Position numbers and translations under genes: made by a program
Source of the DNA: Pachypanchax playfairii
Lineage: Eukaryota; Chordata; Actinopteri; Cyprinodontiformes; Aplocheilidae
Assembly: GCA_006937955.1 (NCBI GenBank)
Contig: SSNP01000029.1
Coordinates: 4,644,336-4,708,335 of the forward strand
Direction of reading: 5' to 3'
Length of the DNA stretch: 64,000 bases
Shown: positions 36,131 through 45,480 of the stretch, in pieces
How positions within the stretch are numbered: position 1 is the first letter of the stretch
Layout of the letters: each line of letters opens with the position of its first letter
Notes under the pieces: generated by a model
Seen by the model: the letters and a program-made list of their open reading frames with translations, nothing else
What the model was told of the DNA's origin: nothing
Database searches by the model: none

Positions 36131-36729
36131 GTTTGTAGCCACCGGCGGTACCAGGGGGGTCTTGGAGGGTCTCAAGACAGTGCAGTTTTTTGTATTTCAT
36201 AAATCTTACACCCAAGTAAGGCACAAGTGTGTTTAGCATTTGTATTCTGCTTTAAAGCAATACTAAATGATTTTTAAAACTTTAAGCTACAGTTTTGAAA
36301 CTTGTCTAAGTGGATACTGAAAAACATGTTCAGCTTCATATTAAACATCACTCTGGATGCCTCTGATGGCTTTACAATAGACACTTTGCAGTTGTTGGAG
36401 AGGCTTTCTAGACAAAAAGGTGCATATATTACTTTAACAGGTCATGCAAACATTGGCAGTGGCACTATAGAACCACTGGAGGTCTAAAAGGTTGGAACAA
36501 GTAAAAATTACACGTTTGTTCAGATTACTTAGCTCAACTGGTATAATTAGGTTTTTTCTTAAAAACACACATCAAACATTACACCAGTTGCTCAATTTTT
36601 GTTGATACTTTTATTTCCTTTGTGTTACACACTTTCACTGTGTTGTTAATTACATGTATTTTTATTATCACCACCATCATCTTTAGGTCACACTGAAGGT
36701 GACATCCACACGGGCAGTTTTGCATTAAT
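36131..36729. other. Between orphan exon D and gene E last exon
   Basis: Contains a 61-codon ORF (36302-36487) of no known family that overlaps the duplicated ACTTTAACAGGTCATGCAAA stretch, and AT-rich sequence. No gene recognised. Confidence 0.5.
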
Positions 36730-38863
36730 TTACTGACCCTGAACAACAAGGTCTACACTGCTAATGTTTTGACCACAAATATATGATAAAATCCATCCCA
36801 ATAAAGCTCCACTACCACTCACAAAAAAACTTCCAAGCCATGACAGACCAGCTGCGCCTGTAATGGATAAAATTAATCTGTTAGTTAATGAAACTCTTCA
36901 TACAATCAGAAACAAGTTCAACATTTATCACCAAATTAAGACTTTATATATTCTTCTATTTCAAGCTGTTTTTTCTTCCTGCTGTCTATCTGAACAGAAA
37001 CGTCTCCTCAAACCCAAAACTGGAAACTTATTATAATGAAAACAAGAATAACTCAGCTGTCAAATATAATGTTTTAGGTTGTTCAGTCAGCTTTAAAGTG
37101 TATTTACTGAGGCTTAAATAGACTTACATAAAAGTTTATTCTGAGGCAATTAAATCTCTCCTTTATCACACTGAACAGTTAATCTTTTGTTTGCTGAGTA
37201 ATAATTCAGGCACTGAGTCTTGGTTTATTTTACTTATTTTCTGAGTTCTAGTTCTCAGACTGATTAAACCTGGTTTGTAGATTTATTTTTTTAGTATTCA
37301 TTGTAGTATTGTGTCATTTGTACATCTCAGGTGTTTTCTTCTTATTTGAGCTGCAGTACACATCTGAGTTTTATTATGTTGATTACCTATTTGAGGATTT
37401 AAGAGCCTTGTTTTACCTGTTTCACCTGATCAGTGTTTTATGTTATGTAGTGACTGCGCTGAGTTCTGTATTTCCTGTTTAGCAGCTTTTTTGTTATTAA
37501 AGTTTATTTTTCCTTTCAGTCTGTTTGATTCTGATTTACAGCTCTGTGTTTTTAGCATAAACTGCTCAGCATCTGACATGGAGACCGATCTTTGTTGAGA
37601 TTTAAAGGAACTTAAGGCAGCTTTACAAAATCTGACTCAGTGCTGCCGCGACAGACGCTGTGGCTAACTGCAGCCACCAGCCAAGCCGGCACGGGAGCGC
37701 GCACAGACACTTTACAGACGGTTCGTCTTCACAGCACTGCACCGGGGAGGCTAACATACTTCACGTCAGGTCTCTCCACTCTGTTATTTGATTTGATCTC
37801 ATCATTTTCATACTGTATCAGGCTCTAAACACGACCTATAATGTTTTCTCACCTGGTCACAAGGAAATGAGCCATGTCAGCATCCGTTTTCACTCCCAAA
37901 TGCAGCTGAAGTTCCCTCCATGAACCGAACGCATATCCAATATTTATGCGGGTGCCTGCCCGGCTTCGGTCATATTTTTTTTTAGACTCACGAGATGCCG
38001 CTGATAGTCTTTTTTTCTTCGTGGTGCCACTTTTTTGGGGGGTGAGAGTGGATGCAGGTCGTTTGCTGGCTGCAGAAACATCCATAAGTATACCTTCAGT
38101 GTTTGAATCCAAGTCCACGGCGGCCATGTTCTTCCTGTTCAAGAGCTGTCGGCAACGCGCATGCAGCGTCAATTTACGTCACATCCCTACAACTGCGCGG
38201 GAAATTCGGACGTCGAACTGCAGCGCATTATGTGGCACACAGCGTTTCCAAGGCAACAGACATATATGCGGATGGCCTCGTTATTTTGGGTTTTTAATGC
38301 TTCATGACCCATTAGCATTGAATAAACTGGAAATGCATGTGTAGTTTTTCACAAATCTTGCCTTATGTCCCTTTAAAGAAAACTGTTGAGTTTACCCATT
38401 GACTGTAAGAATGCTATTAAACCTCCTCCACCACCTAAGGTGGCAGCCCATGACATCAACCAGGCAGCGACGGAGCCTGCTGTTATTCCACCTGCAGTGA
38501 AGCCCATTGCAGCCACCAGAACAGGAGTCAGAACCAGAGTAGCAGTTCCTCCTGCACAAGAAACACAAACACTTTAACAGTTCTAGGAGTTATATCTAAG
38601 AGTATTTCTTAAAGATGCACATGTTAAATTACAAAATATAGTAAAATGTACTACAAATAATAAAATAACTATGCTACCCCATTTGATATGACTCACCTGC
38701 TCCAACAACAAGGGCTTTACCTTTTGATAAAACACAAAAATAAAATTAAAACATCTGTGAAGAGCTGAACATGTGATGTTACCATCAAATATATAATATA
38801 CATGATCAGAGGTGTCAAAGAAAATGTAGACTCACATAACTCTTCTGTAATGTTTAATGCCAT
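36730..38863 (-). CDS. IFI27/ISG12-like protein E, divergent copy on the minus strand
   Basis: Exons on -: 38863-38836, 38720-38697, 38551-38396, 36857-36730; 111 residues, all introns phase 1 as in the plus-strand copies. The start is MALNITEELCKALVVGAGG, a longer and different first exon. The core is TATLVLTPVLVAAMGFTAGG, ITAGSVAAWLMSWAA, GGGGGLIAFLQSMGAAGLS. The end is WLGSFFVSGSGALLGWI and a tail CGQNISSVDLVVQGQ. The last intron is long because it contains a TTAA-flanked element (37606-38372) ending about 20 nt from the donor. An upstream non-coding exon is likely: a donor GAGTTG|GTAAGT on - at about 39064 and an acceptor TTTTCCAG before the coding exon at about 38893. It is divergent to gene F, with under 0.4 kb between probable starts. 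Family role is inferred from relatives. Confidence 0.8.
37606..38372 (-). mobile_element. 767-bp TTAA-flanked DNA element in gene E intron 3
   Basis: TTAA lies at 37602-37605 and 38373-38376. The terminal inverted repeats are AGGAACTTAAGGCAGCTTT on the left and AGGGACATAAGGCAAGATTT read inward from the right. On - an ORF from ATG at 38127 to 37849 encodes 92 residues (next entry). The end is only 19-20 nt from the 5' splice site of exon 3 of gene E. Flanks and ORF type link it to the element at 32344-33440, although the TIR sequences differ. Confidence 0.75.
37849..38127 (-). CDS. Small basic protein carried by the TTAA element
   Basis: 92 residues from the ATG in the context CGGCCATG (MAAVDLDSN). 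The sequence has a Lys/Arg-rich middle (SGTTKKKRL, SRESKKKYDRSRAGTR), then INIGYAFGSWRELQLHLG and VKTDADMAHFLVTR. The same signature, TRICIGVAFPRWRE after a KKESDRRRR run, is encoded by the element at 32344-33440, in the same position about 260 nt from one end. I recall similar IxxGxAFxRWREL...KTDAExAxFLL peptides in many fish predicted proteins, but know no named domain. The basic run suggests nucleic-acid binding; that is inference. An in-frame ATG at 38172 would extend the frame by 15 residues. Confidence 0.6.
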   Translation of the reverse strand: MAAVDLDSNTEGILMDVSAASKRPASTLTPQKSGTTKKKRLSAASRESKKKYDRSRAGTRINIGYAFGSWRELQLHLGVKTDADMAHFLVTR

Positions 38864-39063
38864 ACTGAATCCAGTTATTTCCACCTGCTCACCTGGAAAA
38901 TAAATTGTTTTTAAAATGTGATGCTGAAGTTTTGATTCAGAGACAAAAAATAGGAAGATCATTTTAAAAATGCTCAATCTTTTCAAAGAACATTCTATTA
39001 AAAACAACTCCAGGACATCAGCGAGACAACATCGTCCATATATTCAAGAAACAAAACTTACCA

Positions 39064-39274
39064 ACTCGTTTTAAGCACCGGTAACTTGGAGAATTGCTGT
39101 TGCTGCCAGTTACTAAAAAGATTCTTCGTACAACACTAAAGAGGAAACAAACATTTTCTACTTTGGGGGATGAAGTTTAAAATCAGAGGGCAGGTAAACA
39201 GGACCTGGGTGGTGCATGTGCATAAAAAAAGAAAAAGCATGGAAGTATTTATTTGTCTGCGCACCACTGATGCA

Positions 39275-39330
<56 letters not shown>

Positions 39331-39414
39331 TTTTGTTTCCAAAGAAACAAAACCTACATGTGCTCTGCAGTATAAAAGCTCCAGTTTCTTTCAGAGGTTG
39401 TCACAACAGCACAA
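39064..39414. promoter_or_regulatory. Divergent promoter region of IFI27-like genes E and F
   Basis: Gene F side: TTTTGTTTCCAAAGAAACAA (39331-39350), an inverted pair of GTTTC/GAAAC half-sites resembling, but not matching, an ISRE (half-site spacing differs), and a TATA box TATAAAAG at 39371-39378, 37 nt before the ATG. Gene E side: probable non-coding exon ending at about 39064. A decayed third copy of the GTTTC...GAAACGAAACC block occurs at 42245-42270. Confidence 0.6.
39277..39330. repeat. (CT)n(CA)n microsatellite
   Basis: About 20 CT units followed by about 8 CA units directly upstream of the gene F promoter block. A shorter CTCTCTTTCTCTCTC tract occupies the same place upstream of orphan copy D. 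Confidence 0.95.
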
Positions 39415-40103
39415 ATGGATCCCGGTGAGTACTTTACTAGTGAAGGTTCTAAGGGGTCATTTTAATCCTTGTTGTAGCCTAAACAAGCCAAATGGATTTG
39501 TCAGGATTAGTTTTATGGACTAATTCATTAGAATGTAATATCTGAGGATTTATTGTTGGTAATTATGTAGGAAATATGTTTGATAAGACCAGCTGAGTTA
39601 ATAGGTATTTATTTTTCAGTTACAGCTGTGGCTGTTGTAGCAGGAGCAGGTAAGAGCAGGAAACATCCAATAAATCAGTTCAGCTTTTCATCACTTGTTA
39701 AAAATGAACATTGTTGCTGTGTTCTCGTCTTCTGCAGCAGGAGCCCTGGTTGCAGCCCCTGTTGTTTTGGGGGCAGCTGGTTTCACCTCAGCTGGAATAA
39801 CAGCTGGATCATATGCTGCGAGCATGATGTCTGCTGCAGCTACAGCTAATGGAGGAGCAGTAGCAGCAGGGAGTGTGGTGGCAGCTCTGCAATCAGCAGG
39901 TAAATCCAATAAAAACATGAATTTAATACAAACAGGCCAAATGTGAAACCTCTGAGTGGCGTGTGTATTAGATCAAAGCAACTGATCATTTTATTTAAAA
40001 TCCTGAACTGGCTGTAGGTGCTGCTGGTTTGTCTGGAGCTGCCAGTGTGGTTGTGGGTGGAGCTGGAGCAGCAGTCGGGTGGTTGGCGAGCTTCATCGGC
40101 TGA
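39415..40103 (+). CDS. IFI27/ISG12-like protein F (compact, tail-less)
   Basis: Exons 39415-39424, 39620-39649, 39738-39899, 40018-40103; 95 residues, all introns phase 1. The protein reads MDPVTAVAVVAGAG, then GALVAAPVVLGAAGFTSAG, ITAGSYAASMMSAAATANGG and GAAGLSGAASVVVGGAGAAV ending GWLASFIG with no charged tail. This is the shortest and most typical family member in the window. A TATA box stands 37 nt before the ATG, with an inverted GTTTC/GAAAC block above it, so the start is well supported. AATAAA lies at 40240-40245. Interferon inducibility is inferred from the family and the promoter block only. Confidence 0.85.
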
Positions 40104-40554
40104 AAGATCACCAAGACGTCACATATAACTTCTACTAAAACTGCAAATGTTAACACTCTTACAAATATGATACTAAAGTTTGATTGAGTTGAGCTGATGT
40201 TTTGGATTTCCTTTCCACTGAATGTTCCTTATCAGTAAAAATAAACAACAACTTGTTTGCAAGTTTACTTTGTTCACATGTCAAATGTCAAAACATTCCT
40301 ATGGTAAAGGTTAGACAAGTGTAGTAACTACCAGCGTCTCCACTTCCAGTTTGTCAGCAGCACGGGTTGATACAAAAAGAGAAGTATAATTTATTTGTGA
40401 AACAATGAGCACATTAGATATACTGTAGTTCCTCTGTGTGCACAAATTTGCAAAGAGACTTCAGTTTATTCAAAACAAGTTATACTGCAAAGTGATAAGA
40501 GTTTAGAAACATCAATAATGCATTAAATGCACAAAAAATACTCCAAACAGTTTA
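40104..40554. other. 3' UTR and flank of gene F
   Basis: Contains the AATAAA at 40240 and the block (40285-40410) duplicated at 34130-34325. No gene recognised. Confidence 0.6.
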
Positions 40555-41691
40555 AAGGAGCCAGAACTCCACAATGTTTCTGTGCTTCATAGATGCCTCG
40601 AAGGCTTTTGATAGAATCAATCATACTAAGCTGTTTCATAAGTTGATCCAAAGATGTGTTCCTAGGTATATTGTGAGGATTTTAGCTTTTTGGTATGCTA
40701 ATCAACTTTTACAAGTAAAATGGGGTGATTCCTTTTCTGATCATTTTAGAGTGAGTAATGGTGTCAGGCAGGGTGGGATTCTTTCACCATCTCTTTTTAA
40801 TGTATATATGGATGATCTGTCGAACCAGCTAAATAACTGCAGCACAGGATGTGTTATTGGGGATACAGTCGTTAATCATCTCATGTACGCAGATGACTTG
40901 GTAGTGTTTTCCCCATATAGTGCTGGATTACAACAGCTTCTGAGAATCTGCTCACATTATGGCACACAATTCGATATTAACTATAATGTTGAAAAGAGTA
41001 ACATCATGATTGTGCGCTGTAAAGATGACCTGAAGTCAGTGTTCCCTGTGTTTACCCTGGGCAGCAATGTTCTTGAAGTGTGTAGAGAAATAAAATATCT
41101 TGGCCACTGTATCTCAGATGACCTATCTGATGATAGCGACATCAAGAGACAGTGCCATAAACTGTATGCTCAGGCTAACATGCTTAAGAGGAAATTCTAT
41201 ATGTGTTCCCCAGCTGTCAAAATCTCACTGTTTAGAGCATACTGTACACCACTCTATACTGCTCAGCTGTGGAGCAGCTACCATGCAAAATCTATGGCTC
41301 GACTGAACGTAGCATATAATGATGCTTTGCGGCTGCTTTTGCGTGTGCCGAGATGGCACAGTGCCAGCCAGCTGTTTGTCAGTCATAAGCTGCCAACATT
41401 TAAAGCACTTTTACGAAATCTTATGTATAGATTTATGTGTCGACTACTCATTGCCAAGAATAACATTATAATGGCATTAACAAATCCTGGAAAGAGTCAC
41501 ACAAAGTATAAATCTGGCATCTGGAAGCACTGGTACATGAGTCTGTCTTTTTAATGAAATGTAAAAGTAAATGTATTTATACATCTTAATTGTATGTATT
41601 CTTTTTATGTACTTTTTTATCTACTTTGTATGTTTGCTATGGACCTTTTTATTGAGTCTGAAATAAAGAATTATTATTATTATTATTATTA
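40555..41691 (+). mobile_element. 5'-truncated non-LTR retrotransposon with (ATT)n tail
   Basis: Contains an open reverse-transcriptase frame (40574-41554), about 110 nt of 3' UTR with AATAAA, and a terminal (ATT)n repeat at 41670-41691. The 5' part of the element is missing. Inserted downstream of IFI27-like gene F. The clade (Jockey/I superfamily, for example Nimb- or Rex1-like) is a guess from remembered sequences. Confidence 0.8.
40574..41554 (+). CDS. LINE reverse transcriptase, C-terminal part of ORF2
   Basis: 326 codons without a stop. It shows the fingers/palm motif DASKAFDRINH (residues 7-17), GVRQGGILSPSLFN (63-76), the catalytic YADD box (105-108) and IKYLGHCISDD downstream. The C-terminal portion (residues about 200-300, SLFRAYCTPLYTAQLW, ALRLLLRVPRW) is the usual post-RT segment. 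The N-terminal endonuclease and first RT motifs are lost by 5' truncation, so it cannot act alone. The intact frame points to a fairly recent insertion. The ATG is only the first Met in the open frame, not a native start. Confidence 0.85.
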   Translation: MFLCFIDASKAFDRINHTKLFHKLIQRCVPRYIVRILAFWYANQLLQVKWGDSFSDHFRVSNGVRQGGILSPSLFNVYMDDLSNQLNNCSTGCVIGDTVVNHLMYADDLVVFSPYSAGLQQLLRICSHYGTQFDINYNVEKSNIMIVRCKDDLKSVFPVFTLGSNVLEVCREIKYLGHCISDDLSDDSDIKRQCHKLYAQANMLKRKFYMCSPAVKISLFRAYCTPLYTAQLWSSYHAKSMARLNVAYNDALRLLLRVPRWHSASQLFVSHKLPTFKALLRNLMYRFMCRLLIAKNNIIMALTNPGKSHTKYKSGIWKHWYMSLSF

Positions 41692-43044
41692 AACAGTGAT
41701 ATAAAAAATAGACATTAATGTGTGTCATAGCTGGGTGCTGCAATTTATCGACAATCTTTAAATATTTTTATTTTTTTTAAACTTCTGGCCTTTATTTCTG
41801 TTTAAGAGACTGAATACATTGATGCTCAGAAACATCCAGCTTACCAAGATATAAGAGTATCAAAAGCTAAAAGGTAATGACAGGTCAATCTCCAGACCTA
41901 AACCCCCATAGAGCATAAAACTCACCTGCTGAAGAGGAGACAACCAAAAAAAAAAAACACCACAATGATGATTCCTAAATATGTCACATTGTTTTTGTTT
42001 TATAATAAATTAACATATGGAAGTGTTCTATGATTCATTAACTACATTTCTTAAATGAATGTTGTCTGCTGTCAGATTTTTACAGATTGCACTGTCAAGA
42101 TTAAACTCATTATCATGCAGCATTATGTTCTTCCGTTTGATGTGGTTTAATAATAACAGCATATTTTCTTCACAACCTGTCCTGCATGTTTTTAACAGTT
42201 TTAAATTGACTTTCTGTCGCCCCCTTATGGTCAAAATACAGAAAGGTTTTGTTTCTGAAGAAACGAAACCTAAATATGAATGAGTTTACGCATGAGCGAA
42301 GGAATGCAAAAAAAAAAAAAAAAACACAATAAAAAAAATGTACTTGAAAGCTGAAAATGCTAAAAGGTTTTACTTCACATATTTTTAAAGCACAATAAAA
42401 TAAAAGCTGTTGTCTAACTAACAGCTCAAAAAAGTTCAAACTAAATCAAATACTTTCATTTTGGATGCATGTAAAATAATACTGATGCAAATAACTTGAT
42501 ACCTAAAGCGCGAGGACAGGTTTTTGCCTGAATTTATCAAACTGGAAGCAAATATTTGTTCTGGCTGAGGTTCAAAATCAAACTAACGGATTCTGAACAT
42601 CTCAAGTCTGTAAATGTAATTAATTTCTTCCAGTTAGAAACGTGATGGACAGTCAGTCACGTTGGACATGAGTTTTTTTTATTATTATTATTCACCTGAT
42701 TACACATTTTTGGAACTTTTGTACTGTGAAATCCCTCCCTACGAAAACAGACCTGTAGTACAATTACATTTGTTACAGTATGGGCAAATTATAAACACCA
42801 ATACTAGACATCAAACAATTATTCTGAATATTAATAAAAAGAGACTTGGGTATTTGTTTGTTTGTTTTTTTATCTTTTCTCGTGTCTTAAATGGGAAGAC
42901 ATGGAAACGTTTGTGTTAATATTTCTTATTTCCGAGGTACATTGAATGCATCAGAGCTGATTTTTGGCTCTCCTCTCAAAGCGCCTCCCTGTAGTTATCA
43001 TCCTCACAAACAACTTCATCACAGACTAGTCGGACCAGAGCAAA
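41692..43044. other. Intergenic between LINE and gene G
   Basis: AT-rich. At 42245-42270 lies a 26-bp near-palindrome (GGTTTTGTTTC, then GAAACGAAACC). With its 3' flank (TAAATATGAATG) it aligns to the promoter block of genes D and F, so it is probably a decayed promoter copy. Segments around 42056-42115 and 44240-44310 also share ATGTTGTCT, CTGTCAGA and AAACTC words, suggesting an older duplication around gene G. No coding exon recognised. Confidence 0.5.
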
Positions 43045-44151
43045 ATGATCGGCCTTGGTGAGCAGATTGAATATATTTCACGATTTTAATGTCCTGATTT
43101 TCTATGAATCAAACGTTTGTGTTTTTCTTGTTGTTGTTGTGTTTCAGGAACAATTGTTGCCGTCTCCGCAGGGACAGGTGGGTCTTTACTGTCTTTTTGC
43201 TTATTTGTCACATTTCTAATATTTATATTGTGAAAAAACAAAAGTAAGTAAATAGAAAACTATAAAAATTCTAATTTCATGGATGTGAACGGAGCTGGTT
43301 TTGGGTGGGGGACCAATCAGTGGAAGGGGCAACCTATTTAAACCAACTCAGCACATGTGTTTAGTCATAGACATGTTCAGTTGGCTAATCTTTTTCCAGC
43401 AAAGATCCTCCAATCATGGACTGGTAACAACACAGCTCGAAAAAATAGCCAAATAGGCGTAATGCTCTGAACTGTTATACGCCAGATAAATAGGGCTTAA
43501 TCTGACAAATTCTACTCTCTCTTGTAAACTGAGGTTTTTACTTTCAGCAGATACAAACAATGAATAACAGCTTAGTGTTAGTGGTCCATTTCCAAAGAAC
43601 TCTAAATAAAGTGTCTGTCTGTCTGTCCAATCTTTATCACCAGTTAAACTTTAATGTTTCTTGTTTTGTCCATGAGCAGTAGGAGCAATAGGAGGTGCAG
43701 CAGGAGCACTGGTTGCAGCCCCTGCAGTACTCGGGGTCATAGGTTTCACCTCAGCTGGAATAACAGCTGGATCCTACGCTGCAGGAATGATGTCTGCTGC
43801 AGCTGTTGCTAATGGAGGAGGAGTCGCAGCAGGAAGTCTGGTTGCTGTTTTACAGTCTGCAGGTATTTTGATTTAAAAAAAAAACTATAAGCCCATTTTC
43901 ATATACAATCAATGATCTTTTGTTAGATTGTATTGTTTTTCCACTGCTACATTATATTGTATTTTTTAAAGAAAGAACAAACCTTTTGTTTTTTTGCTTG
44001 AGATTATAGGTCACCATGATAATTTTAGAACTGTTTTTCTGCAGCTGCTGCTGGACTGTCAGTCGCAGCCAAAGCAGCGTTGGTTGGTGCTGGAGCAAGT
44101 ATGGGAGGTGGAGTCGCAGCAGCAACAGGATTTCTGACAAAACTGTTTTGA
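43045..44151 (+). CDS. IFI27/ISG12-like protein G (tail-less)
   Basis: Exons 43045-43057, 43148-43177, 43680-43862, 44045-44151; 110 residues, all introns phase 1. It starts MIGLGTIVAVSAGTG; exon 3 is the longest in the cluster (183 nt). The core is AIGGAAGALVAAPAVLGVIG, FTSAGITAGSYAAGMMSAAA and VANGGGVAAGSLVAVLQSAG. The end is AAAGLSVAAKAALVGAGASM and GGGVAAATGFLTKLF with no charged tail. Exon 3 looks like a mosaic: its 5' part resembles gene F, its 3' part and the first intron bases resemble gene C. AATAAA at 44198-44203. It is the last family member in the window. Confidence 0.83.
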
Positions 44152-44209
44152 TTTGTCACCAGTGTGGTCACTCAGTTCCTGTTACCTGAACATGATAAAT
44201 AAACATGTA

Positions 44210-45480
44210 TGAAAGTGTTCACTGGTTCATTGACCTCGTCTCATATTAAATACATGTTGTCTCTGTCGCCCCCTGCTGTCAGAAACACTGATCAGACTAA
44301 ACTCGTTGCCAAATTTGATTTCATCAGCCAAAATGATCTTGCAAAAATCTCAAGAATCTATAAAAGTTCACCTTTAATCAGTGGAGGTAAATTTAATATC
44401 TGTAAAACTGGATGTACAATATTTTCATTTGGCTTTTATTTAAAAAAAGACCTAGTATAAAAATAAACCCCTTTACAATCATCACATACTTAAGCAGGTA
44501 CCTTTTATTATCTTGTGTTATTATCATTTTAAAGCAGACAAGAAGGAACATTCACTCATTTGCCAACTGATAGAAATTCCACATCTCCCAGCAAACATTG
44601 GATATCTTCAACAAAGGCTGATTTTATGTTAAATAATTGAACAATAAATACACAACAACACTTGCACAACAAAAAAGACAGATATGCAGCTAATAAAATC
44701 AGACAAGATTCAGCACTTCAGGGACAGACAGCATAAAAAGTGCATGTAGTCGATAAAAGCCATTGCAGATAATGTTCCAGTTTACAGAAGAGGAAACGGC
44801 AACAAGTCCAATATTACAATGTTTCAATGACCTTCAGTTGCCTGTATTAATCAATCAGCAACGTGCACGTTATACACTCAACAACAATGACAAGATGAAA
44901 ACAACATAAAGAAAATAAATGTGAGAAAAGGCACCATGTTTAATGCTGAGTAAAATTAGATTTTATAAAAAATAGTTGCATGTCATAACTTTGTTTTATG
45001 TCAAAATACTTATTGTCTCTAATATTGTATCACTAATATGTAATTAAATACTTTATTTTAGAGAGACCTTTCTCTTTCAAAGGGGGTAGACATTATTAAT
45101 ATCAGTCAAAATAAAACAAGCTTTTTTGAAAAGAAGGTAAATTTCAAACTGTTTTCAAGAAAAATAAAAAAGCTAAATATTTAGCTGGCTGTATTCATCC
45201 TCTGTTACCATACAGTCCCATCAGTAAGATGGTTAGTTGTTATTTGGAGACATCAGATTTAATATTATGAACAGCTGACAACAAAGTAACAGTTCTAAAG
45301 TGCTTCTAAATGTACAATTGTTTGATTAATCAATGATAAATATGTGAATTTGGAAGAGCTTTTATTCCACTCTCAACCTCTTGACATTGTTAAACTTTCA
45401 TTCTTCTTCAGTTATTATACGTCATGCAGTTGAATGTTGAAATTTGATGCCTCTTGTGTTTTTGCACACCACCCTTCCTG
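44210..45480. other. Intergenic, convergent 3' ends of gene G and nt5c1a
   Basis: AT-rich. A minus-strand poly(A) signal (TTTATT on +, 45361-45366) lies 115 nt past the nt5c1a stop and is a good candidate for its transcript end. No gene recognised in 44460-45360. Confidence 0.6.

Noticed and set aside
36302..36487. 61-codon ORF near orphan exon D, considered as a missing IFI27-like exon
   Set aside because: The sequence lacks the Gly/Ala-rich core and overlaps duplicated non-coding sequence.
37946..38344. 132-codon plus-strand ORF
   Set aside because: It is the antisense of the basic ORF of the TTAA element, which has the recognisable signature on the minus strand.
39136..39523. ORFs rich in Ser/Leu and Arg/Glu upstream of gene F
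   Set aside because: They are translations of the (CT)n/(CA)n microsatellite.
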